From Duganella sp. 1224 (lineage in GTDB: Bacteria > Pseudomonadota > Gammaproteobacteria > Burkholderiales > Burkholderiaceae_D), in NCBI RefSeq assembly GCF_013408245.1, contig NZ_JACBYS010000009.1, positions 62,001-126,000 on the forward strand: a stretch of 64,000 nucleotides of DNA, given 5' to 3'. Position 1 is the stretch's first letter. The number at the start of each line of letters is the position of its first letter. Below the pieces are notes generated by a model. It saw only the letters and a list, made by a program, of their open reading frames with translations, searched no databases and was not told where the DNA came from. Shown piece by piece: positions 36,799 to 45,727 of this stretch. A program made the translations under genes and the position numbers.

Positions 36799-37836
36799 AT
36801 GATCAAAGTTGGCATCGTCGGCGGCACCGGTTACACCGGGGTAGAACTGCTGCGTTTGTTGGCAGTCCACCCGGATGTGGAACTGACGGCAATCACCTCG
36901 CGCAAAGAGGACGGCTTGCCAGTGGCTGATATGTTCCCTTCGCTGCGTGGCCGCGTGAATCTCACATTCTCGTCGCCGGAAAACGCCGACCTGACCCAGT
37001 GCGACGTGGTGTTCTTCGCCACCCCGCACGGCGTCGCCATGGCCCAGGCGCCGGCGTTGCTGAAGGCCGGCGTCAAGGTCATCGACCTGGCGGCCGACTT
37101 CCGCATCAAGGACAAAGCGGTGTTCGAAAAATGGTACAAGATCGAGCACACCTGCCCGGACCTGCTGGAGCAGGCCGCCTACGGTCTGGCCGAGCTGAAC
37201 CGTGAGGACATCAAGAAAGCCAACCTGGTCGCCAATCCGGGCTGCTACCCGACCACCATGCAGCTGGGCTACTACCCGATGCTGAAGGCTGGCGTGGTCG
37301 ATGCCGGCTCGCTGATCGCCGACTGCAAGTCGGGCGTGTCGGGCGCCGGCCGCAAGGCGGAAATCGGCACGCTGTTCTCGGAAGCGTCGGACAACTTCAA
37401 GGCCTACGGCGTGGCCGGCCACCGTCACACGCCGGAAACCTCGGCCCAGTTGCAGAAGTTCACTTCCGACAAGGTCGGCCTGGTCTTTACGCCACATCTG
37501 GTGCCGATGATCCGCGGCATGCACTCGACGCTGTACGCGCGCCTGACCAAGGACATCAGCAACGACGAACTGCAAGCCTTGTTCGAAGAGCAATACCAGG
37601 ACAGCGCCTTCGTCGACGTGATGCCGTTCGGCTCGCATCCTGAAACCCGCTCGACGCGCGGCTCCAACATGCTGCGCCTGGCGCTGCACCGTCCGGACAA
37701 CGGCAACACCGTCATCGTGCTGGTGGTGCAGGACAATCTGGTCAAGGGCGCGTCCGGCCAAGCGGTACAGTGCATGAACCTGATGTTTGGCCTGGAAGAA
37801 ACCACCGGCCTGACGCAGATTGCGCTGCTGCCTTGA
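36799..37836 (+). CDS. argC: N-acetyl-gamma-glutamyl-phosphate reductase
   Basis: A 345-residue type 1 ArgC, the third enzyme of arginine synthesis. VGIVGGTGYTGVELLRLL binds NADP, NPGCYPTTMQLG carries the catalytic cysteine, and HRHTPE the catalytic histidine region. The start is ATG 36799 with GAAGGA upstream. It stands apart from other arginine genes and is followed by erpA on the same strand with its own promoter-like region. Confidence 0.96.
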   Translation: MIKVGIVGGTGYTGVELLRLLAVHPDVELTAITSRKEDGLPVADMFPSLRGRVNLTFSSPENADLTQCDVVFFATPHGVAMAQAPALLKAGVKVIDLAADFRIKDKAVFEKWYKIEHTCPDLLEQAAYGLAELNREDIKKANLVANPGCYPTTMQLGYYPMLKAGVVDAGSLIADCKSGVSGAGRKAEIGTLFSEASDNFKAYGVAGHRHTPETSAQLQKFTSDKVGLVFTPHLVPMIRGMHSTLYARLTKDISNDELQALFEEQYQDSAFVDVMPFGSHPETRSTRGSNMLRLALHRPDNGNTVIVLVVQDNLVKGASGQAVQCMNLMFGLEETTGLTQIALLP

Positions 37837-37886
37837 TCCAGGCATCTTGTTTTTGTGCGGATAATCATCAAATTTGAGGCAGGTCG

Positions 37887-37915
37887 GAGCAGGAAAACTG
37901 CTCAAGGTCTATAAT
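37887..37915 (+). promoter_or_regulatory. Candidate erpA promoter with overlapping dyad
   Basis: A perfect -10 TATAAT (37910-37915) lies 33 bases before the erpA start. The -35 area is occupied by a perfect inverted repeat GAGCAG-GAAAA-CTGCTC (37887-37903) and matches no -35 consensus, which suggests activator dependence or repression at this site. It does not fit the known IscR consensus types. Confidence 0.45.
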
Positions 37916-37948
37916 GGCCTCTAATTGTTTTCTCGTGGGAGTAAAGAA

Positions 37949-38299
37949 ATGAATGCTGTTGCTGAAATGCCAGCGCCTATCATCTTCACCGATAGCGCTG
38001 CTGAAAAAGTGGCCCAACTGATCGAAGAAGAAGGCAATCCTGACCTGAAACTGCGCGTGTTCGTGCAGGGCGGTGGCTGCTCCGGCTTCCAGTATGGTTT
38101 CACCTTCGACGAAATCGTCAATGAAGACGACACCACCATGGTCAAGAACGGCGTCCAGTTGCTGATCGACTCGATGAGCTACCAGTACCTGGTGGGCGCC
38201 GAGATCGACTACAAGGACGACCTGGAAGGCGCGCAGTTCGTGATCAAGAACCCGCAAGCGACCTCGACCTGCGGCTGCGGTTCGTCGTTCTCGGTGTAA
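37949..38299 (+). CDS. erpA: Iron-sulfur cluster insertion protein ErpA
   Basis: A 116-residue A-type carrier that delivers iron-sulfur clusters to target proteins. The three cluster cysteines are in VQGGGCSGFQY and the C-terminal STCGCGSSF. The start is ATG 37949 with GGGAG upstream. It is followed by a terminator. Confidence 0.96.
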   Translation: MNAVAEMPAPIIFTDSAAEKVAQLIEEEGNPDLKLRVFVQGGGCSGFQYGFTFDEIVNEDDTTMVKNGVQLLIDSMSYQYLVGAEIDYKDDLEGAQFVIKNPQATSTCGCGSSFSV

Positions 38300-38318
38300 G
38301 TTAGGATTGTTACGGAAG

Positions 38319-38348
38319 ACGGCGGCCTGCGGGTCGCCGTTTTTTTTT
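38319..38348 (+). terminator. Intrinsic terminator of erpA
   Basis: ACGGCG (38319-38324) pairs with CGCCGT (38335-38340), directly followed by eight T. Confidence 0.88.
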
Positions 38349-38390
38349 GCTGAGCGGGCGGCAACCGTTTACCCCGCACTGCGGCGCGCA

Positions 38391-38418
38391 GGGTCTGACC
38401 CCGTACGGGGTCAGACCC
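38391..38418. repeat. GGGTCTGACCCC palindromic repeat, copy 2
   Basis: A perfect 28-bp palindrome with GTAC centre, the same as the 1938-1967 element minus one base at each end. It lies between the 3' ends of the convergent erpA and anmK genes, after the erpA terminator. Confidence 0.9.
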
Positions 38419-38447
38419 TATCCTCCGGGGTTGGCCGTGGCGCTCAA

Positions 38448-39545
38448 TCAGCGGGGGTAGAGGGCGCCCAGGATGCGCTCGCCCTGGGCGCCGGTCACGG
38501 CGGGCAGGTTGCCCGATAGCCGCTCGGTGAAGCGGTAGCCCAGCCAGGCAAACGCCAGCGCCTCGACGCAGTTGGGGGCGACGCCCAGCGCCTGCGTCGA
38601 GGCCAGCAGCACCTGGTTGCCCAGGGCGGCGCTGATTGCCTGCATCAGGACGCTGTTGTACGCGCCGCCGCCGCAGATGTAGACCGCGTCCGCGCCGCCG
38701 CCATAGGCCTGGATGGCGGCGGCCAGCGTGACGGCCGTGTATTCGGTCAGCGTGCGCTGCACGTCTTCCGGCGCGGCTTGCGCGTGCGCGGCCAGGCGCT
38801 CGTCCAGCCAGGCCATGTGGAACAGGTCGCGGCCGGTGCTTTTCGGCGGCGGCAGCGCCAGATACGGCTCCTTCAACAATGCCGCCAGCAAGGCCGGCAG
38901 CACCTTGCCGCTGGCCGCCCATGCGCCGTCGGCGTCGTATTCCTGCCGGCGGTGGCGATGGATCCAGCCGTTCATCAACACGTTGCCGGGGCCGGTGTCG
39001 AAGCCGACCACGCGGCCCTCGTCGCCCAGTACGCTGATGTTGGCGATGCCGCCGATATTCGCCACCACGCGCGGCTGGCCTTGCTTGCCGAACAGCGCCT
39101 GGTGGAAGGCCGGCACCAGCGGCGCGCCCTGGCCGCCGGCAGCCACGTCGCGGCTGCGGAAGTCCGCCACCACGTCGATGCCGCACAACTCGGCCAGCAG
39201 GGCAGGGTTGTTGGTCTGGCGCGTATAGCTCAGCTCGGGGCGGTGGCGGATGGTCTGGCCGTGCACGGCCACGGCGCGGATCTCTGGCGCCGCGCGGCCG
39301 GATTCGCGCAGCAGCTCGGCCACGCACTGCGCGTAGTGCCGCGCCAGCTGGTTGGCGGCCAGCGCCTCGCGCTCGATCTCGTTGTCGCCGCTGGCTTGCA
39401 GCGCCATCAGCTCGGCCTGCAGCGATGGCGGAAAGGCGACGTAGGCGGTGGCCACCGTGGTGGTAGTGTCGCCGTCAAACTGGGCCAGCGCGCCGTCCAC
39501 GCCGTCCAGACTGGTACCGGACATCAAACCGATATACAAACTCAT
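38448..39545 (-). CDS. anmK: 1,6-anhydro-N-acetylmuramic acid kinase
   Basis: A 365-residue AnmK, which cleaves and phosphorylates anhydro-MurNAc during cell-wall recycling. The N-terminal YIGLMSGTSLDGVDG is the phosphate-binding motif; VHGQTIRHRP, ANIGGIANISVLG, DTGPGNVLMN and VYICGGGAYN follow in order. The start is ATG 39545, with GAGG upstream. It is expressed apart from the upstream M23 peptidase gene, which has its own terminator, although both act on the cell wall. Confidence 0.95.
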   Translation of the reverse strand: MSLYIGLMSGTSLDGVDGALAQFDGDTTTTVATAYVAFPPSLQAELMALQASGDNEIEREALAANQLARHYAQCVAELLRESGRAAPEIRAVAVHGQTIRHRPELSYTRQTNNPALLAELCGIDVVADFRSRDVAAGGQGAPLVPAFHQALFGKQGQPRVVANIGGIANISVLGDEGRVVGFDTGPGNVLMNGWIHRHRRQEYDADGAWAASGKVLPALLAALLKEPYLALPPPKSTGRDLFHMAWLDERLAAHAQAAPEDVQRTLTEYTAVTLAAAIQAYGGGADAVYICGGGAYNSVLMQAISAALGNQVLLASTQALGVAPNCVEALAFAWLGYRFTERLSGNLPAVTGAQGERILGALYPR

Positions 39546-39606
39546 AGCGACCTCATCAAGTGTGGGATGGCGCACGGAACCAGCGCGCGCAAGAGCGCAT
39601 CATAAT

Positions 39607-39635
39607 AAAAAAACAGGCCGCTAGGCGGCCTGTTT
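39607..39635 (-). terminator. Intrinsic terminator of the M23 peptidase gene
   Basis: On the minus strand AAACAGGCCGC pairs with GCGGCCTGTTT around CTA and runs into further T residues; it starts 11 bases after the stop. Confidence 0.9.
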
Positions 39636-39645
39636 CGAGAGATGC

Positions 39646-41040
39646 TTATTTGGACGAGACTGACGCCATCCGTGTATTGCCGCCTGCTCCGGCCGGGCGC
39701 AGCAGCGCGAAGCGGTGCATCATGTCATTGGCGTAGACCTTGAAACGGCCCATTTCGGCGGCCGTCAACGGCGCCTGTGCCTGCACGTTCATCTTGCTCG
39801 GGTCCTTGGCTTCGCCAGCGACGCGGAATTCGTAGTGCAGGTGGGCGCCGGTCGACCAGCCGGTGGTGCCGACGTAGCCGATCACGTCACCCTGGCTGAC
39901 CCGGCTGCCCTTCTTGATGCCCGGCGCAAAGCGGCTCATGTGGGCGTAAGCGGTGGTGTAGTTGCTCCAGTGCTTGAGGACGACGAAATTGCCGTAGCCA
40001 TTCTGGGTGCCGGCAAAGTCCACCACGCCATCGCCGGCGGCGCGGATCGGCGTGCCGGTCGGGGCCGGGAAATCGATGCCCTTGTGCTGTTTCCACTGGC
40101 CGGAAATCGGGTGCACGCGCATCGCGAAGCCGGACGAAATACGCGAAAACTCCACCGGCGATTTCAGGAACGCTTTCTTCAGCGACTTGCCGTCGTAGCT
40201 GTAATAGCCGCCGCCTTGCTTGCTCTGCGGATCTTCAAACCACACCGATTGATAGGTCGTGCCCTTGTTGGTCAATTCGCCGGCCAGCACGCGGCCCGCG
40301 CGCACGAACTCGCCATCCTGCCAGAAGGTTTCGTACACCACGTTGAAGCTGTCGCCGCGTTTCAGGTCGCCGCGGAAGTCAACGTTGGTGGAGAACATCT
40401 CGATGATCTGCTTGACCACGGTGTCCGGCAGCTTGGCGCCGTCTTCGCTGGAGTCGGTGGCCGCGTACAGCGTCGAGGTGATGGTGCGCGCGTGCATTTC
40501 CACGCGGCGTTCCAGTTTGGCGGGCTCGGCGGTGGCGACAAAGCCGTCGCCCTGGCGGGTGACCTTGATGTTGGTGACCGGGTCGTCCTTGCCGTCGACC
40601 ACGGTGGCGCGCAGCCACTGCAGGTTGCCTTCGTCGTCGGTCTGCGCTTGCACGCGCTTGCCGGCCTTCAGCTGCATGACGCCTTTCGCAACCTTATCCT
40701 TTTTGATAAAGTTCTCGGCCGCATCGTCGTCCACCCCCAGGCGGGTCAGCAAGGTGGCCAGCGTGTCGCCGGCGCGGATCTTTTCCTCGTGGACGAAGTG
40801 GGCGTTGGACGACTGTTGTTCCAGGCTATTGATCTGCGCGCTCAGGTCCGGCACCACCACGGCTTCCTGGACAGTTTTCACTGGCAGATCCGACGCGTCA
40901 GGCGCGAGTGGGGCTACACCGGCGGCACCAAAAGCACATACTGCGAGAAACAGAGCAGAGGCGCTGATGATGCGCGCCTTGCGCGTAGAACCTAGCAGAC
41001 TGAACAAGCGTGAGCTTGTGAATTTATGTATTTGGTTCAT
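39646..41040 (-). CDS. M23 family peptidoglycan endopeptidase
   Basis: A 464-residue membrane-anchored hydrolase. A single N-terminal hydrophobic segment (IISASALFLAVCAFGAAGVA) anchors or exports it. Next comes a LysM/OapA-like region (EKIRAGDTLATLLTRLGV) and a mixed linker domain. The M23 (LytM) domain at about 305-420 contains the metal ligands His and Asp in QHKGIDFPAP and the HLHYEF motif. It should cleave peptide cross-links in peptidoglycan, like MepM. The gene is divergent from tyrS, a common arrangement in betaproteobacteria. Confidence 0.92.
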   Translation of the reverse strand: MNQIHKFTSSRLFSLLGSTRKARIISASALFLAVCAFGAAGVAPLAPDASDLPVKTVQEAVVVPDLSAQINSLEQQSSNAHFVHEEKIRAGDTLATLLTRLGVDDDAAENFIKKDKVAKGVMQLKAGKRVQAQTDDEGNLQWLRATVVDGKDDPVTNIKVTRQGDGFVATAEPAKLERRVEMHARTITSTLYAATDSSEDGAKLPDTVVKQIIEMFSTNVDFRGDLKRGDSFNVVYETFWQDGEFVRAGRVLAGELTNKGTTYQSVWFEDPQSKQGGGYYSYDGKSLKKAFLKSPVEFSRISSGFAMRVHPISGQWKQHKGIDFPAPTGTPIRAAGDGVVDFAGTQNGYGNFVVLKHWSNYTTAYAHMSRFAPGIKKGSRVSQGDVIGYVGTTGWSTGAHLHYEFRVAGEAKDPSKMNVQAQAPLTAAEMGRFKVYANDMMHRFALLRPAGAGGNTRMASVSSK

Positions 41041-41198
41041 GCAATCAGTTAAAATTTGCCGCTTGAACTATTCAGGAACGTTTTATTTTTTCTAATTATC
41101 GGTTTTGTTCGTTTTCATGCGGCAAGATTGATGGATCGGGGATTATAACAAACTCCTGCGCCTGACTACCTTTTTCTGAATCTACCGCTTAAAAAATC

Positions 41199-42452
41199 AT
41201 GACTACTACTTCTTCGATACCGCCGGCTCCCTCTAAAGCGTTGCCGTTATCCGACAACGTTCAGGAGGCACTCGCCATCACCAAACGCGGTGTCGACGAG
41301 TTGCTGATTGAAAGCGAGTTCGCCCAGAAGCTGGCGCGCTCGGAGCAGAGCGGCGTCCCGCTGCGCATCAAGCTGGGCCTGGATCCGACCGCGCCCGACC
41401 TGCACCTGGGCCACACCGTGGTGCTGAACAAGATGCGCCAGTTGCAGGACCTCGGCCACCAGGTGATCTTCCTGATCGGCGACTTCACCTCGATGATCGG
41501 CGACCCGTCCGGCCGCAACGCCACCCGCCCGCCGCTGACCCGCGAGCAGGTCGAGCAGAACGCCATGACGTATTTCAAGCAAGCTTCGCTGGTGCTGGAT
41601 CCGGCCAAGACCGAAATCCGCTACAACTCCGAGTGGTGCGATCCGCTGGGCGCGCGTGGCATGATTCAGCTGGCCTCGCGCTACACCGTGGCGCGCATGA
41701 TGGAGCGCGACGATTTCACCAAACGCTTTAAAAATGGCACGCCGATTGCCGTGCACGAATTCCTGTACCCGCTGATGCAGGGCTACGACTCGGTGGCCCT
41801 GAAGGCCGACCTGGAGCTGGGCGGCACCGACCAGAAGTTCAACCTGCTGGTCGGCCGCGAGCTGCAGAAGGACTACGGCCAGGAGCCTCAATGCATTTTG
41901 ACCATGCCGCTGCTGGAAGGTTTGGATGGCGTGGAAAAAATGTCGAAGTCGAAGAACAACTACATCGGCATCACCGAGCCGGGCAACACCATGTTCGCCA
42001 AGATCATGAGCGTGTCCGACGAGATGATGTGGAAGTACTACGACCTGCTGTCGTTCCGCTCGATCGCGGATGTGGCCGCGCTGAAGGCGGAAGTGGCCGG
42101 TGGCCGCAACCCGCGTGACGCCAAGGTCGCCATCGCGCAGGAGATCGTGGCGCGCTTCCACTCGCAGCAGGCGGCGGAAGACGCGCTGGCCGACTTCGTC
42201 AACCGCTCGAAGGGCGGCATTCCGGACGATATTCCGGAAGTGGCGCTGAGTGGCGCGCCGCTCGGCATTCCGCAATTGCTGAAGCAGGCCAACCTGTGCG
42301 CGTCGACGTCGGAAGCGATGCGCATGGTCGACCAGGGCGGCGTGCGGGTGGATGGCACCGTCATCAGCGACAAGGCGCTGAAGCTGGAGGCCGGCACCTT
42401 CGTGCTGCAAGTCGGCAAGCGCAAGTTCGCGCGCGTGACGCTGTCGGCATGA
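41199..42452 (+). CDS. tyrS: Tyrosyl-tRNA synthetase
   Basis: A 417-residue class I synthetase. DPTAPDLHLGHTVVL holds the HIGH motif, EKMSKSKNNYIG the KMSKS loop, and the last 60 residues are an S4 RNA-binding domain. The sequence is of the TyrZ-like (type 2) group. The stop overlaps the dtd start (ATGA), so the tRNA-charging enzyme and the D-aminoacyl-tRNA proofreader are translationally coupled; D-Tyr-tRNA is the classic Dtd substrate. Confidence 0.96.
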   Translation: MTTTSSIPPAPSKALPLSDNVQEALAITKRGVDELLIESEFAQKLARSEQSGVPLRIKLGLDPTAPDLHLGHTVVLNKMRQLQDLGHQVIFLIGDFTSMIGDPSGRNATRPPLTREQVEQNAMTYFKQASLVLDPAKTEIRYNSEWCDPLGARGMIQLASRYTVARMMERDDFTKRFKNGTPIAVHEFLYPLMQGYDSVALKADLELGGTDQKFNLLVGRELQKDYGQEPQCILTMPLLEGLDGVEKMSKSKNNYIGITEPGNTMFAKIMSVSDEMMWKYYDLLSFRSIADVAALKAEVAGGRNPRDAKVAIAQEIVARFHSQQAAEDALADFVNRSKGGIPDDIPEVALSGAPLGIPQLLKQANLCASTSEAMRMVDQGGVRVDGTVISDKALKLEAGTFVLQVGKRKFARVTLSA

Positions 42453-42895
42453 TCGGGCTGCTTCAGCGCGTCAGCGGCGCCAGCGTGGTGGTGGATGGCG
42501 TGACGATAGGCGCCATCGACGCCGGCCTGATGGTGCTGGTCTGCGCCGAGCGCAACGACACGGAGAAGGAGGCGGACGCGCTGCTCGCGAAGCTGCTGTC
42601 TTACCGCGTGTTCGCCGACGATGCCGGCAAGATGAACCGCAGTGTGACCGATATCGGTGGCGGTTTGCTGCTGGTGCCGCAGTTCACGCTGGCGGCCGAT
42701 ACCCAGTCCGGCACGCGTCCGTCGTTCACGCCGGCGGCGGCCCCGGCCGATGGACTGCGGCTGTTTAGCTATTTTGTGGAGCAGGCGCGGCTGAAGCACG
42801 CCAAGGTCGAAACCGGCCAGTTCGGCGCCGACATGAAAGTGTCGCTGACCAACGATGGCCCGGTTACTTTCTGGCTGCAAACCACCGCCAAGTAA
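42449..42895 (+). CDS. dtd: D-aminoacyl-tRNA deacylase
   Basis: A 148-residue Dtd that hydrolyses D-aminoacyl-tRNAs. The catalytic segments are VPQFTLAADTQSGTRPSF and the Gly-Pro motif NDGPVTFWLQ. The start ATG 42449 overlaps the tyrS stop by 4 bases. The next gene follows after 3 bases, so it sits within a tyrS-led operon. Confidence 0.95.
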   Translation: MIGLLQRVSGASVVVDGVTIGAIDAGLMVLVCAERNDTEKEADALLAKLLSYRVFADDAGKMNRSVTDIGGGLLLVPQFTLAADTQSGTRPSFTPAAAPADGLRLFSYFVEQARLKHAKVETGQFGADMKVSLTNDGPVTFWLQTTAK

Positions 42896-42898
42896 GCA

Positions 42899-43510
42899 AT
42901 GAAGCTTGCCAGTGACAGTTTCCGCAACCGCGCCGCCATGCCGTCGGCGCAACTGGCCACGGGCGGCAACCGCCACCCGCAGCTGCGCTGGAGCGAGGTG
43001 CCGGCCGGCACCGCTTCGCTGGCCTTGCTGTGCCTGGCCGCGGACCGGCCAGACGGCGACTTCTGTCACTGGAGCGTGGTGGACATTCCGCCATCGCTGA
43101 CATCACTCGCCGCCGGCGCCTTGCCGGCCGCCGACGCTCCGCCAGACGCCCCGTCGCCCACTACGCAAGCCGCTCCCGACGTCACGCCAGCCCTCGCGCC
43201 GCGCGCCGCTCCCGATGCCAGGCCAGCCATCGCCCCGCGCGCCGCCCCCGACGCCACGCCAGCCGTCGCGCGGTGCGCCGCCCTCGGCGTGCCGCTGCCG
43301 CGCCAGGGCCTGAACGACTTCGGGCGTCCCGGCTACGCCGGTCCGGCGCCGGCGGCCGGCGGCGCCCGCCACTATATTTTCCGTCTCTACGCGCTGGACG
43401 TGCCACGGCTCGACCTGCCGGCCAGCTTCACCGGCGCCGACGTATTGAACGCCATTTATGGCCACATCATCGATGAAGCGCAGCTGATCGGCGCTTATAC
43501 CTACAAATGA
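42899..43510 (+). CDS. YbhB/YbcL-type PEBP protein with repeat insertion
   Basis: A 203-residue protein of the phosphatidylethanolamine-binding/Raf-kinase-inhibitor family. HPQLRWSEVPAG, DFCHWSVVDIP and the later GGARHYIFRLYALD with LIGAYTYK match the fold. Residues 75-127 are an Ala/Pro insertion containing three 12-residue repeats that interrupts the domain at a surface loop. The bacterial family's function is unknown. It lies 3 bases after dtd and overlaps the phosphatase gene by 4 bases (ATGA). Confidence 0.87.
   Translation: MKLASDSFRNRAAMPSAQLATGGNRHPQLRWSEVPAGTASLALLCLAADRPDGDFCHWSVVDIPPSLTSLAAGALPAADAPPDAPSPTTQAAPDVTPALAPRAAPDARPAIAPRAAPDATPAVARCAALGVPLPRQGLNDFGRPGYAGPAPAAGGARHYIFRLYALDVPRLDLPASFTGADVLNAIYGHIIDEAQLIGAYTYK
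43169..43276 (+). repeat. Three tandem 36-bp repeats inside the PEBP gene
   Basis: Three imperfect 36-bp copies in frame encode AAPDVTPALAPR, AAPDARPAIAPR and AAPDATPAVARC. They make up most of the Ala/Pro insertion and look like a recent local duplication. Confidence 0.85.
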
Positions 43511-44157
43511 CCGACACCACCATTCTGCTGATCCGCCACGGCGAAACCGCCTGGAACGCCGTGCGCCGCCTGCAAGGCCACATCGACATCCCGCTGAACG
43601 AGGAGGGCGAACGCCAGGCGCTGGCCCTCGGCCGCGCCTTGGCCAAAGAAAAACTGGACGCCATCATCAGCAGCGACCTGCAACGCGCCATGCAAACCGC
43701 CCAGGCGGTGGCATCGCACCATGCCGGCATCGCGCTGCAGACCGATGCCCAACTGCGCGAACGTGCCTACGGCGCCTTCGAAGGCATGCTGTACCAGGAC
43801 ATCCAGGACGAATACCCGGCCGACTTCCAGTTATGGCAGGCGCGCGATATCGACGCCGTCATGCCGCACGGCGAACGCTACGCCGAAAGCTTCCGCCAGT
43901 TCTACGACCGCGTGATCGGCGCGCTGCGCCGCGTCGCCGCCACCCGCGCCGGCCAGACGGTCGCGGTGGTCGCCCACGGCGGCGTGCTGGAATGCGCCTA
44001 CCGCGAAGCGCGCGGCATCCAGCTCGACAGCCCGCGCGATTTTCAGGTCAAAAACGCCAGCGTCAACCGCTTCACCATCGCCGGCGACAAGTTGGCGCTC
44101 ACTAGCTGGGGAGAGGTTGGCCACCTCGCGCCGGCTGCCATGGACGACGTCATCTGA
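43507..44157 (+). CDS. Histidine phosphatase family protein
   Basis: A 216-residue phosphoglycerate-mutase-like phosphatase. LIRHGETAWN carries the phosphorylated His and its Arg; SSDLQRAMQTA and REREYGAFEG-like text (here LRERAYGAFEGM) hold the second Arg and Glu; VAHGGVLE has the second His. The substrate is not predictable. The start overlaps the PEBP stop. It is the last gene of the tyrS-dtd-PEBP run before a new transcription unit starts with dusB. Confidence 0.92.
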   Translation: MTDTTILLIRHGETAWNAVRRLQGHIDIPLNEEGERQALALGRALAKEKLDAIISSDLQRAMQTAQAVASHHAGIALQTDAQLRERAYGAFEGMLYQDIQDEYPADFQLWQARDIDAVMPHGERYAESFRQFYDRVIGALRRVAATRAGQTVAVVAHGGVLECAYREARGIQLDSPRDFQVKNASVNRFTIAGDKLALTSWGEVGHLAPAAMDDVI

Positions 44158-44277
44158 TCCCAGTCTCATAACGACCAGACTGCACATTTGCCGATTTCAT
44201 AAAAAATAGTGCTTATTATTTGAGCAGGGCTTGGGTTAAAATAGAAGGTTCCTTCTCCCGACATTCAGGTATTGCCA

Positions 44278-45294
44278 GTGCAAATCGGTCCTCATTTACT
44301 GCGTAACAACGTTTTTGTCGCCCCCATGGCGGGCGTGACAGATCGGCCTTTCCGCCAGCTGTGCAAGGAGCTGGGCGCGGGCTATGCGGTGTCTGAAATG
44401 GCGGCCTCCAACCCGCGCCTGTGGGCGACCGAAAAGAGTTCGCGCCGCACCGACCACACCGGCGAGATGGAACCCAAGGCAGTGCAGATCGCCGGCGCCG
44501 ACCCCAAGGATCTGGCCGACTGCGCCCGCTTCAACGTCGAGCGCGGCGCGCAGATCATCGACATCAACATGGGCTGCCCGGTCAAGAAGGTGTGCAACGC
44601 CTGGTGCGGCTCGGCCCTGTTGCAGGACGAGGAACTGGTCAAGCGCATCGTCGATGCGGTGGTGGGCGCGGTGGACGTGCCGGTCACGCTGAAGTTCCGC
44701 ACCGGCTGGGACCGCGAAAACAAGAACGCGCTGACGATCGCGCGCATCGCCGAGGACGCCGGCATCGCCATGCTGACCTTGCATGGCCGCACGCGCGCCG
44801 ACGGCTACAAGGGCGACGCCGAGTACGACACCATTGCGGCCGTCAAGAAATCGGTTTCAATCCCGGTGGTGGCCAACGGCGACATCACCTCGCCCGAGAA
44901 AGCCCGCTTCGTGCTGGACTACACCGGCGCCGACGCCGTCATGGTCGGCCGCGCCGCGCAGGGCCGGCCGTGGATCTTCCGCGAGATCGATCACTACCTG
45001 CGCACCGGCAAGCATCTGCCGGCGCCCTACGTGGACGAAGTGCGCGCGCTGATGGACGAACACCTGCGCGCCCACTACGCGTTCTACGGCGACTACCTCG
45101 GCGTGCGCACCGCGCGCAAGCACATCGGCTGGTATGTGCGCGACCTGCAGGGCGGCGAGGAATTCCGCCAGAAAATGAACCTGCTGGAATCCGTTGACGA
45201 GCAATTACTTGCCGTCGACCAATTCTTTGAATCGCAATGGCGGTACGGCGAGCGGTTACAATACCGCCTCGCTGAAGATTTGCAGGCCGCCTGA
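44278..45294 (+). CDS. dusB: tRNA-dihydrouridine synthase DusB
   Basis: A 338-residue flavoenzyme that reduces uridine in the tRNA D-loop. APMAGVTDRPFR, INMGCPVKKV with the catalytic Cys (NAWCGSALL) and HGRTRADGY are the family motifs. GTG 44278 is preferred as start because AGGT lies 8 bases upstream and the protein then begins MQIGPHLL as in relatives; a TTG six bases earlier is also in frame. It precedes fis, the widely conserved dusB-fis operon. Confidence 0.95.
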   Translation: MQIGPHLLRNNVFVAPMAGVTDRPFRQLCKELGAGYAVSEMAASNPRLWATEKSSRRTDHTGEMEPKAVQIAGADPKDLADCARFNVERGAQIIDINMGCPVKKVCNAWCGSALLQDEELVKRIVDAVVGAVDVPVTLKFRTGWDRENKNALTIARIAEDAGIAMLTLHGRTRADGYKGDAEYDTIAAVKKSVSIPVVANGDITSPEKARFVLDYTGADAVMVGRAAQGRPWIFREIDHYLRTGKHLPAPYVDEVRALMDEHLRAHYAFYGDYLGVRTARKHIGWYVRDLQGGEEFRQKMNLLESVDEQLLAVDQFFESQWRYGERLQYRLAEDLQAA

Positions 45295-45404
45295 CCAGTG
45301 GCGGGCGTGGACAAAAAAGTCACATCATCAGAAGGGTAGACGCCTCCAGCCACAAGCCGGGCGATTTGCCAGCGTTATAGATTAATTAGCCGAACGATAA
45401 GAAA

Positions 45405-45638
45405 ATGAGCAAAGAAAGTATCCAGGAAGTAGTCCAGAAGAGTCTCGAAGAATACTTCGCCGACCTGGGCGAGCAACAGGCATCCAACATTTACGACATG
45501 GTGGTGATGACCGTTGAGAAACCGATACTGGAAGTGGTCATGACCCGAGCGGATGGCAACCAGTCGCACGCCGCGCAGATGCTGGGCATCAACCGCAATA
45601 CCCTGCGCAAGAAATTGCAGGAACACGGCCTGCTGTAA
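45405..45638 (+). CDS. fis: Fis family nucleoid/regulatory protein
   Basis: A 77-residue Fis-type protein. The C-terminal helix-turn-helix reads NQSHAAQMLGINRNTLRKKL, nearly identical to Fis and NtrC C-termini. The N-terminus is shorter than the E. coli protein (98 residues), as usual in betaproteobacteria. It follows dusB by 110 bases, so an additional promoter may exist. Confidence 0.94.
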   Translation: MSKESIQEVVQKSLEEYFADLGEQQASNIYDMVVMTVEKPILEVVMTRADGNQSHAAQMLGINRNTLRKKLQEHGLL

Positions 45639-45727
45639 GCGCGCCCGTTCTATCCGGCATTGAGTGGCTGGGGACGGCCGCGCCGCCGGAGCTCCCGAAT
45701 TATTTAACCACCTCGTCATTCATAGCC

